Source of the DNA: Promethearchaeia archaeon
GTDB lineage: Archaea > Asgardarchaeota > Lokiarchaeia > Sigyniarchaeales > SOKP01
NCBI GenBank assembly: GCA_029856375.1
Contig: JAHQWX010000068.1
Location: 1-8,145, forward strand
Direction of reading: 5' to 3'
DNA length: 8,145 bases
This document shows, piece by piece, positions 1 to 5,537 of the stretch. The number at the start of each line of letters is the position of its first letter. Positions within the stretch are counted from its first letter, which is position 1. The notes under the pieces are model-generated. The model was not told the origin of the DNA and made no database searches. It saw only the letters and a list, made by a program, of their open reading frames with translations. The translations under genes were made by a program, and so were the position numbers.

Positions 1-313
1 CAATCCAGCCATCGAGCTTATCTAAAGTGTTTATTCTAGTCAGATCAAACATTAAAAGAGCGCCCTTTGCACCCAATACATAACTTTCTAGCAAAAATCT
101 AAACCTTTCTTGCCCCCCAAAATCCCAAAGCTGTAGAGTGATCTCGTTATCGCCCAGAGTAATAGTTTTCAGAAAGAATTCAACTCCTATCGTCATTTTC
201 GTGGATTGAAAAAAAGTACCCTCTACAAAACGCCGAAGTAATGTAGTTTTACCCACACCACCTTCACCAGCAGTCAATATCTTCAGAATAAACTTCTTGG
301 GTATTTTTTTCAC
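1..313 (-). CDS. Rab/Ras-like small GTPase, N-terminal part (runs off window)
   Basis: Reading the minus strand from a GTG at 313 gives 104 residues of a Ras-superfamily GTPase; the C-terminal half lies beyond position 1. Visible motifs are the P-loop GEGGVGKT (residues 16-23), a Rab-like switch I TIGVEF (41-46) with the Mg-binding Thr41, and switch II WDFGGQERF (63-71) with the catalytic-type Gln68, followed by the strand LLMFDLTR (86-93). The NKxD and SAK motifs would lie outside the window. An in-frame TAG immediately precedes the GTG, so no longer start is possible, and no Shine-Dalgarno is visible. Such GTPases bind and hydrolyse GTP as molecular switches. Rab-like members with this FGGQ switch II are abundant in Asgard archaea (family knowledge). 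Partner and cellular role cannot be told. It is divergent from the epimerase gene at 488. Confidence 0.93.
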   Translation of the reverse strand, partial: MKKIPKKFILKILTAGEGGVGKTTLLRRFVEGTFFQSTKMTIGVEFFLKTITLGDNEITLQLWDFGGQERFRFLLESYVLGAKGALLMFDLTRINTLDKLDGWI

Positions 314-456
314 CTATTAATTCAATTTTGGGGGCGAATTCTTCTGTTAAAATTTATGTATAATTTATTGTTAGAACTTATTTATAATTAAATTTTATAT
401 TAGAGTTTTAAAAAATTTTGTACTATTTGAGAAGGCGAAATAGCGAAAAAATAAAT

Positions 457-466
457 CTTTAAATTA
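457..466 (+). promoter_or_regulatory. TATA-like box for the epimerase gene
   Basis: CTTTAAATTA is centred about 26 bp before the ATG at 488, and there is no Shine-Dalgarno between them. This spacing fits a leaderless archaeal transcript. It is only a composition-based call in a very AT-rich gap (314-487), which is also the divergent promoter region of the GTPase gene. Confidence 0.35.
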
Positions 467-487
467 ACTAGGTACAAATTTATTGTT

Positions 488-1642
488 ATGTCCAATGTTA
501 ACAAAAGAACTGTCATTTTAACGGGAGCGGGGGGATTCTTCGGAATTAATATGACTAAAGTTTTGATTGAAGAAGGATTTCGAGTAATTGGACTTGATAT
601 TAACGAGCAAGGATTAAAGATAATTGAGGATTTGGGAGCAGAAGCAATAAAATGTGATATGCTTAAGGAAGATTTCTCCACAATTTTTAAGCAAGCTGAG
701 AAAGAATCTGGCGGGAATTTATATATGATTCATATTGCTGGATTATTTAAGTTTGATGCCCCAGCAAGGCCGTTGTTCCTAATAAATGCAAAGCTAACCA
801 AATTCGTTATGCAAGCTGCGTTAAAAGTGAAATGGAAACATATTATTCATGTTTCAACGGTAGGTACTTATGGTACCCCTTCAAATAATAGAAAAACGAG
901 TCCGTATTTCGATTATATTCCTTATAGAGAAGACGAAATGCAGAACCCAGATAATACTTACAGTATTACTAAATACATAGGAGAAAAAATTGCGTGGAAA
1001 TATCACAAAAAAGGATTACCTTTATCTGTAGTGCGACCAACTTTAATCTATGGGCCACATAATAGATACGGCGTAGGATTATTTTTACAATTAGGATCTT
1101 ACTGTAAGAACTTAATGAAAGGGCCTTTAAAGTATATCATATTATTACCCTTAGCGATTCCATGTCGAGGAGCCACCCATGCCGCATTCATACACGTAGA
1201 AGACCTGTGCAGAGCCTGTGCTCTCATAATGCAGAAAGAGGAAACTCTCGGAGAAGCCTATACAATCGCAGAACCGAGCCCTGGAAATACAATAGCTTTT
1301 TTCAACTTAATGATGGACATGTTTAAACTGAAGTTCAACTGGCGTATCGTCCCTCTTTCTCGATTATTAATACGAAATTATGGTAAAATTTTCAACAAAC
1401 ACATAACCAAGCTATTAGAGAAATTATTAACATTGTTCTTTAAAATTTATGGATGGCACATGAAATACGATCCCACCGAAATTCCGCTCGAGATCTCAAA
1501 AGATTGGATTGGCTATTTTCAATCTAACTACATCTGGGATGTGAAGAAGCTAATGAAGTTGGGATTTAAACATAAATGGAGTTTAAGAAGGGGAGTCCTT
1601 GATAATGTAATTTGGTACAAGAGAAATAAATGGCTACCTTAA
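488..1642 (+). CDS. NAD-dependent epimerase/dehydratase, extended SDR family
   Basis: The 384-residue protein is an extended short-chain dehydrogenase/reductase. The Rossmann nucleotide-binding motif TGAGGFFG is at residues 12-19. Asp37 (GLDIN) at the end of the second strand suggests NAD rather than NADP. The active site is visible as Ser123 (HVSTVGTYG) and the Y158-x3-K162 pair (TYSITKY), followed by VVRPTLIYGP (181-190) and FIHVEDL (234-240), typical of sugar-nucleotide epimerases and 3-beta-hydroxysteroid dehydrogenases. The C-terminus (YFQSNYIWDVKKLMKLGF, 343-360, then WYK at 376-378) matches the usual substrate-domain ending of the epimerase group. Residues 290-322 are an unusually basic and hydrophobic stretch that could touch a membrane or a lipid-like substrate (inference). 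The substrate is not determinable: nucleotide sugar or sterol/isoprenoid alcohol are both possible. The ATG is probably leaderless. The gene ends 3 bp before the convergent gene at 1646. Confidence 0.9.
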   Translation: MSNVNKRTVILTGAGGFFGINMTKVLIEEGFRVIGLDINEQGLKIIEDLGAEAIKCDMLKEDFSTIFKQAEKESGGNLYMIHIAGLFKFDAPARPLFLINAKLTKFVMQAALKVKWKHIIHVSTVGTYGTPSNNRKTSPYFDYIPYREDEMQNPDNTYSITKYIGEKIAWKYHKKGLPLSVVRPTLIYGPHNRYGVGLFLQLGSYCKNLMKGPLKYIILLPLAIPCRGATHAAFIHVEDLCRACALIMQKEETLGEAYTIAEPSPGNTIAFFNLMMDMFKLKFNWRIVPLSRLLIRNYGKIFNKHITKLLEKLLTLFFKIYGWHMKYDPTEIPLEISKDWIGYFQSNYIWDVKKLMKLGFKHKWSLRRGVLDNVIWYKRNKWLP

Positions 1643-1645
1643 ATT

Positions 1646-2194
1646 TTATTGATACCTATCTTTATCTCGAAATTCTTTAACTGAAACTTCTCTTTCTGGA
1701 AGTCTATTGAGAGTTTTGAGATTTGTCATTATACATTTAACTTCTGATTTTTTTAACAAATCGTAGTCTTTCATTCCATCGAGAATTTCTTTTTCTCCAA
1801 ATCCTTTTTGGTATAATTCCAAAAATTTTGCAATTGTTTGTGCGTGAAAATAGATATAGCGATTTTCGTGAAATACAATTAAGTAGGATTTATTGCGTTG
1901 TTTTTGAGAAAGTTTAAAAAGTTCTTCTCTAATTTCACGTATTGGTTTGCGCATTATGTAAGCGATAGTATCTTCTTCGATCATTAAATAATCTTTCATC
2001 ACTCCCGATAGAAAACTTCGAAAGAAGAGGTTAGGTAAATACGATAAAAGATATAACACAATAGCGATCCCAACTAACCAAATGGCGAGAATTCTGAGAT
2101 TTGGAATTAAAAATATAAATATCACAACAACTATGAAAATTAAGAACCAGTTTCGACCTACACGCTTAAAAAATATTACGACTTTATTAACCAT
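1646..2194 (-). CDS. Membrane-anchored protein of unknown function, two N-terminal helices
   Basis: I do not recognise the family. The 182-residue product has a short basic N-terminus, two hydrophobic helices (about residues 16-30 and 34-52), and a soluble, charged C-terminal part (60-182). The soluble part contains two helical stretches that resemble helix-turn-helix or winged-helix packing: about 73-97 (DTIAYIMRKPIREIREELF) and 117-165. Between them lies a strand-like segment (SYLIVFHENRYIYFHA, 103-118). With both helices at the N-terminus, the soluble part probably lies in the cytoplasm. A membrane-bound regulator is one reading, but no DNA-binding motif is certain. The ATG at 2194 is about 27 bp from a TATA-like stretch and has no Shine-Dalgarno, so it is probably leaderless. 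The gene lies downstream of the permuted 5S RNA on the same strand, separated from it by a T-tract. Confidence 0.8.
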   Translation of the reverse strand: MVNKVVIFFKRVGRNWFLIFIVVVIFIFLIPNLRILAIWLVGIAIVLYLLSYLPNLFFRSFLSGVMKDYLMIEEDTIAYIMRKPIREIREELFKLSQKQRNKSYLIVFHENRYIYFHAQTIAKFLELYQKGFGEKEILDGMKDYDLLKKSEVKCIMTNLKTLNRLPEREVSVKEFRDKDRYQ

Positions 2195-2215
2195 ATAAGG
2201 AATAAATTATATGTC

Positions 2216-2227
2216 TTAAATTTTTAA
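2216..2227 (-). promoter_or_regulatory. TATA-like box for the 182-residue membrane protein gene
   Basis: TTAAAAATTTAA on the minus strand is centred about 27 bp before the ATG at 2194, as expected for a leaderless archaeal transcript. It follows the T-tract that would end the upstream RNA, so the protein gene probably has its own transcription start. Confidence 0.35.
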
Positions 2228-2234
2228 TTTTACT

Positions 2235-2241
2235 AAAAAAA
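2235..2241 (-). terminator. T-tract terminator of the permuted 5S RNA
   Basis: A run of seven T on the minus strand lies 19 nt beyond the end of the RNA's 12-bp terminal helix. Archaeal RNA polymerase terminates at T-rich tracts without needing a hairpin (established knowledge). Its position between the RNA and the next gene fits termination here. Confidence 0.5.
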
Positions 2242-2260
2242 GGTTGTAAAGTAGTTTATA

Positions 2261-2440
2261 TCTGCATAAATCTGTCAATATTTCTGTGTTCGGAATGGGA
2301 AACAGGTTTATCCAATGTATCTATGACCGAGGCCGAAGCATCAGTTTGCAGGTTCCCGATAATCGCAATATCAGTACTTTGCTGCAACGATACAATGTTT
2401 TACTTTCAGTATCGAGCGAAGCGCTCATGATTTATGCAGA
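2261..2440 (-). rRNA. Circularly permuted 5S rRNA
   Basis: All 5S rRNA elements are present on the minus strand, in rotated order. From the new 5' end: terminal helix arm (2440-2429); small hairpin GAGCG-CUU-CGCUC; loop-B-like GAAAGUAAAA (2407-2398); helix II 3' strand CAUUGUAUC (2397-2389); helix V UUGCAG (2387-2382); loop E AGUAC (2378-2374); helix IV hairpin (2374-2356); loop E GGGAAC (2357-2352); helix V CUGCAA (2351-2346). Helix I follows as a closed hairpin capped by UUCG (2345-2326), then loop A CAUA (2325-2322), helix II 5' strand GAUACAUUG (2321-2313), helix III (2305-2302 with 2287-2284) enclosing loop C CCCAUUCCGAAC (2299-2288), and the terminal helix arm (2272-2261). Helix II pairs in 8 of 9 positions and helix V in 6 of 6. 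Restored to conventional order, 2333-2281 plus 2407-2338 gives about 123 nt, normal 5S length. Exact transcript ends are unknown. Its role would be as the 5S component of the large ribosomal subunit. Confidence 0.87.
2261..2440. repeat. Perfect 12-bp inverted repeat closing the permuted 5S RNA
   Basis: TCTGCATAAATC at 2261-2272 and GATTTATGCAGA at 2429-2440 are perfectly complementary and enclose 156 bp. On the minus-strand transcript they form the terminal helix that holds the new ends of the permuted 5S RNA together. The helix is continuous, so it is not a bulge-helix-bulge splice motif as it stands. A weaker outer pairing (2452-2446 with 2256-2251, one bulged A) could extend it. Confidence 0.85.
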
Positions 2441-2464
2441 AGCTTAACTTACTCCGATGAATTC

Positions 2465-2473
2465 TATAATAAA
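2465..2473 (-). promoter_or_regulatory. TATA box of the permuted 5S RNA gene
   Basis: TTTATTATA on the minus strand is preceded by a purine-rich AAAAAAAGATAA stretch that could act as the BRE. Its centre is about 26 bp from position 2443, so transcription would start within a few bases of the terminal helix (2440). The local region is AT-rich, so the exact box is uncertain. Confidence 0.5.
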
Positions 2474-2520
2474 TTATCTTTTTTTAACTTTATCAATTTC
2501 TAATAGATCTGGATGTAAAA

Positions 2521-2553
2521 CCAATCCCTTTAAATCATTTATTTAAAGGTTGG
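2521..2553. promoter_or_regulatory. Inverted repeat, possible operator, before the 2609 membrane protein gene
   Basis: CCTTTAAAT (2527-2535) and ATTTAAAGG (2541-2549) form a perfect 9-bp inverted repeat around a 5-bp spacer, extended by CCAA (2521-2524) and TTGG (2550-2553) with two unpaired bases on one side. It overlaps a TATA-like TTTATTTAAA (2538-2547) and lies 56 bp before the ATG at 2609. It also sits about 50 bp upstream of the divergent 5S RNA promoter. It could be a regulator binding site or an RNA hairpin. Confidence 0.4.
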
Positions 2554-2608
2554 AACGTACTTAGTCATAGTTATCTTTATTCTTCTGAGAAAATCATTTT
2601 AAAGTATT

Positions 2609-3166
2609 ATGCTTTTACAGATCCTTACTCAAAATTCGACTTTTTTAATTAATTTTTTTATTGTAACCGCGGGAAGATCTTTAGATATGTTATCCACTTA
2701 TTATGTAACCGCCAAATTGAAACTTGAAACAAATAAACTAGCTAGAAAGATCGGATGGAAGGGTATGATGTTAATGCAAATTCCGATTTTAATACTCGGT
2801 TCCTTGGACTTATATTTAGCGATATTTATATTCCTTTGGAGCCTATACCTGTGTGCAAACAACCTGGAGAGCTCGTGGTATGTGAGGAAAAAAGGCGAAG
2901 AGAAGTACTATGAGGAATTAAGAGAAATGTTGCGACAAACACCAGTTAGGAAGATCGTAATCGGAGAGATTTCAATGATCCTTTCTTTTAGTTTTTCTGG
3001 CATTTTAATACTGATATTAGTTTTTATCTTTAACGATTTAATCGCCGCGTTCTTTATTAGTTTAGCTATGATTTGTCATGGTGTTTTGGGATCGTATAGA
3101 TCTCTGAGTTATTTAATATCATTGAGGAAAACGGCGATAAATGATAAAAAAGAACTTGAATCTTAA
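2609..3166 (+). CDS. Multi-pass membrane protein of unknown function
   Basis: The product has 185 residues with about four hydrophobic segments: roughly 10-24, 53-83 (long, perhaps a hairpin of two), 115-141 and 143-162. Between the first two is a polar signature with Asp26, Ser-Thr-Tyr-Tyr (29-32) and Leu-Glu-Thr-Asn (39-42), followed by KIGW (47-50). A D-x2-[ST]T spaced from an ExN motif occurs in some small archaeal and bacterial membrane protein families such as DUF5658; the match here is only by eye and weak. A charged loop (residues 92-114, RKKGEEKYYEELREMLR) joins the two halves. No transport or catalytic motif is evident. The stop overlaps the convergent C25 peptidase gene by 4 bp. 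The start may be leaderless, since a TTATCTTTAT stretch lies about 30-38 bp before the ATG. Confidence 0.8.
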   Translation: MLLQILTQNSTFLINFFIVTAGRSLDMLSTYYVTAKLKLETNKLARKIGWKGMMLMQIPILILGSLDLYLAIFIFLWSLYLCANNLESSWYVRKKGEEKYYEELREMLRQTPVRKIVIGEISMILSFSFSGILILILVFIFNDLIAAFFISLAMICHGVLGSYRSLSYLISLRKTAINDKKELES

Positions 3167-5307
3167 ATTTCCTCTAACCTTTTATACTTTTTACTGTGAG
3201 CTTGCCAAGTTTTTACGAATACAACTACGCCGAATCCAAGAATTCCAAATATAGAGAAATTCGCTACAATTAATATGTAAAAAGAAACAGGCGGAGTAAT
3301 CTGAAAACAAAAAGCTTCAGAATTATAGATCAAAACTGAATTGTTTGCGTAATCAAAACCCACAATAGCGTAATCGTAATCCATAAAATCAAGTTTGTTT
3401 AGCGTGCAAGTATGGACGCTACTTGAACTACTTGATTGTGTAAACGTTGAATATTCGTAGGTGTTAAATTTATCGTTAGAGATTAAAAGAAAAATATTTT
3501 CTATTCCCGATTCGCTATCGCTCGCATTAATTGAAAAACAAATGTTATCTGAAACCGTTGGGCTTAAAGGTTCCATGAGGGGATTGTCAGAAATAATAGG
3601 TGCGGTCATATCCGGTTTAGTCTGAAAAGCACCTTCGAGGGGTAAGATATTATGTCCACTAATTGTGAAATAATAAGTATCAGGGTCGAGCGGGAGCAAA
3701 ATATTAATCGTTCCCGATTCATCCGAATGAAAAGTCCGATATTTCCCGCTATTGTTTGTTAAGTGCACCTTCACATCGGTTAGAACCTCATCTCCAGTAC
3801 TCTTAATTCTCATAGAAATAGATTGCCCCTCGTAAATATTTCCACTAAATGGATTTTGTGGAGTTTTTGGTTTGGCCGTATAAATATCGACTTCAGGATC
3901 TCCCAATAATGAATATGTAAGAACGTTCTTTCTTTCCCATTCTAAGGACATATTAATGTTTGACCATCTACTAAACCATTCGCTGTCCAAGTATGCGATC
4001 TTTGAATCGAAGAGCGCCTTTCCTTGTTGATAACTTTCGTTTATGAAAAATTCTCTCCAGAATAGTTTGCAATTCCCTCGATTAAGCATCTCTAAATTAT
4101 CGTCCTCCTCAAAATACCAAGTAACTCGCAATCCACCTACATAACCAATAGCTCCACCATCTTTTTGCTTAATCAATGTTTCTCCAATATTGCCATCACC
4201 TACATCGTAAGTATTCGTATCACATGTACTTGAATAAAACAAAGTAGGCATATAGGAATTTGCAGCGCCATTCGCATCGGAGGTAGTATAATAAGAGGAC
4301 CCCGCTCGGTCGGTCATTTTTTCAGGAGCACCGTGTCCCGCAAACATCCCTACCGAGTATCCAGTATTAATATTGTTTACAAAACTTGCGTGCGAAATAT
4401 TTGAAAAGCTAGGATTTGGCTCATAAGTGGAAGTCGTTTGAATTAGGTGAGTATAATCCATTGTATTAGATACATAATTAGACAAGATATAACTCGTGAG
4501 TCTCGCTTCGTCTTCGCCGATCTTTGATTTGGTTTCGTGCGGATAATTAGAAATAACCCCAGCTAACAAAATGGAATTCATCCACTCCCCGACTGTGGGA
4601 TTAGTTTCGTATTTAAGCGTTTTATTGACCATATTTCCCAATTCTTCGTCGTTTGAGGCGGGGAAGCGTCCAACATAAACTTCCGGATACCATTCGATCT
4701 CGTCGATTCCATTTTCGTTATATAAAACGGATTCGCCGTATTTATCATCTCCGTCGTCGTCCCAAGTCCCATCTAGTTCAGCATAATAGTAATCAGTGGG
4801 TTTTAGATATGGATCCCCAACATCTTCGCTTTCGCCAGCTAACAATGCATCCGGGTTGTAAACATATCTTATGGGAATTACATCGGTATCTCCCGCCAAT
4901 AAAACCCACTGAATTTTGTCAGAATTATAATAACTTTTTATCATGTTTCTAATTTTCTCTTGAGTATCGTCGCCTTCATAAGCGGAATAATTCGTGGCTA
5001 TTACCGTCTTTACCCCTTTTTTTGTCTTCCAGTTAGCAAGAGGTTGTAATATGCTAGAAAAATTAGATGGGGGCGGTGGTGCAACTATTAACATTTCTAT
5101 TTGAGGATTAGTCCACATTTGAAGATTTTGAATTTGATTCTCTCTCGGTAATAAAGATAAGTCAATATCAATATCGTTGGCTAAATTAGGAGAAGGAATT
5201 GAATTAAAATTTAATATATTATTAAATCCCAAGACCAAAATTAGCGAAAAATTGACCACTATAACGATAACATATTTTACGCGCTTAATTTTATATAGCG
5301 ACAGCAT
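3163..5307 (-). CDS. C25 (gingipain-like) cysteine peptidase, membrane-anchored
   Basis: The 714-residue protein begins with a basic N-terminus and a hydrophobic signal/anchor segment (11-28). The peptidase C25 domain spans about 70-475. It starts with MLIVAPP (72-78) and VLLAGDTDVIPIRYVY (135-150) and contains an Asp-rich loop DGTWDDDGDDKYGE (179-192) resembling calcium-binding loops in this family. The catalytic dyad is visible as His325 in FAGHGAP and Cys362 in FYSSTCDTN. The domain ends with LTYSLLGDPEVDIY (463-476), typical of the family. After it come beta-rich, Ig-like regions (about 485-565 and 570-670), then a C-terminal transmembrane helix (676-699) and a short basic tail (KTWQAHSKKYKR). 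The topology implies an extracytoplasmic protease held at the cell surface. C25 enzymes cleave peptides with a Cys-His dyad; substrate specificity is unknown here. A GGAG lies 12 nt before the ATG. The 4-bp overlap with the convergent gene at its 3' end is notable. Confidence 0.9.
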   Translation of the reverse strand: MLSLYKIKRVKYVIVIVVNFSLILVLGFNNILNFNSIPSPNLANDIDIDLSLLPRENQIQNLQMWTNPQIEMLIVAPPPPSNFSSILQPLANWKTKKGVKTVIATNYSAYEGDDTQEKIRNMIKSYYNSDKIQWVLLAGDTDVIPIRYVYNPDALLAGESEDVGDPYLKPTDYYYAELDGTWDDDGDDKYGESVLYNENGIDEIEWYPEVYVGRFPASNDEELGNMVNKTLKYETNPTVGEWMNSILLAGVISNYPHETKSKIGEDEARLTSYILSNYVSNTMDYTHLIQTTSTYEPNPSFSNISHASFVNNINTGYSVGMFAGHGAPEKMTDRAGSSYYTTSDANGAANSYMPTLFYSSTCDTNTYDVGDGNIGETLIKQKDGGAIGYVGGLRVTWYFEEDDNLEMLNRGNCKLFWREFFINESYQQGKALFDSKIAYLDSEWFSRWSNINMSLEWERKNVLTYSLLGDPEVDIYTAKPKTPQNPFSGNIYEGQSISMRIKSTGDEVLTDVKVHLTNNSGKYRTFHSDESGTINILLPLDPDTYYFTISGHNILPLEGAFQTKPDMTAPIISDNPLMEPLSPTVSDNICFSINASDSESGIENIFLLISNDKFNTYEYSTFTQSSSSSSVHTCTLNKLDFMDYDYAIVGFDYANNSVLIYNSEAFCFQITPPVSFYILIVANFSIFGILGFGVVVFVKTWQAHSKKYKRLEEI

Positions 5308-5403
5308 TATTTAGCATTACTCCTAATTTAAGAACTCTATAGCAATTTAAATTAATAATGTTGATGATGATAAAATAAAAGAATCTTGATATTATGATTT
5401 TTA

Positions 5404-5413
5404 GAGTATACTC
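5404..5413. promoter_or_regulatory. Perfect palindrome GAGTATACTC upstream of the C25 peptidase gene
   Basis: A perfect 10-bp palindrome lies about 97 bp before the peptidase ATG, and its left part recurs as GAGTATATAT at 5440-5449. On the minus strand the second copy overlaps a TATA-like ATATATATACTC. This pattern could be a pair of operator sites for the peptidase promoter. The surroundings are AT-rich, so chance is possible. The rest of the 5308-5537 gap holds no gene that I can see. Confidence 0.3.
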
Positions 5414-5503
5414 GTTTTAATTCACGATATATGAAATAAGAGTATATATATTTTTTTATGCTAAAAATTGAAATAAGTCTAAATAAAAATTGGAAAGGAA
5501 AAT

Positions 5504-5510
5504 AAAAAAA
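5504..5510 (-). terminator. T-tract after the ureohydrolase gene
   Basis: Seven consecutive T on the minus strand, 27 nt beyond the TGA stop at 5538, followed by more T-rich sequence, fit an archaeal intrinsic terminator. No strong hairpin is needed or seen. Confidence 0.45.
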
Positions 5511-5537
5511 CGATTAGAGAATAAATAATTTTGTAAT

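Noticed and set aside
400..681. Minus-strand open frame over the epimerase start
   Set aside because: Covers the Rossmann motif of the epimerase on the other strand and has low-complexity composition.
2281..2400. A conventional 5S rRNA gene or a truncated 5S pseudogene
   Set aside because: The 5' half follows the 3' half, each element occurs once, and the separated strands still pair, which fits a rotated intact molecule better than a fragment.
2261..2440. Bulge-helix-bulge splice or circularisation motif at the RNA ends
   Set aside because: The terminal helix is 12 continuous base pairs without the paired 3-nt bulges around a 4-bp helix, so no canonical motif can be drawn.
4578..4772. Second minus-strand open frame inside the peptidase gene
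   Set aside because: Out of frame with the conserved C25 protein; a shadow of it.
4653..4952. Plus-strand open frame opposite the C25 peptidase gene
   Set aside because: It is fully inside a clear peptidase coding region, has no recognisable domain, and has a composition that mirrors the opposite strand.
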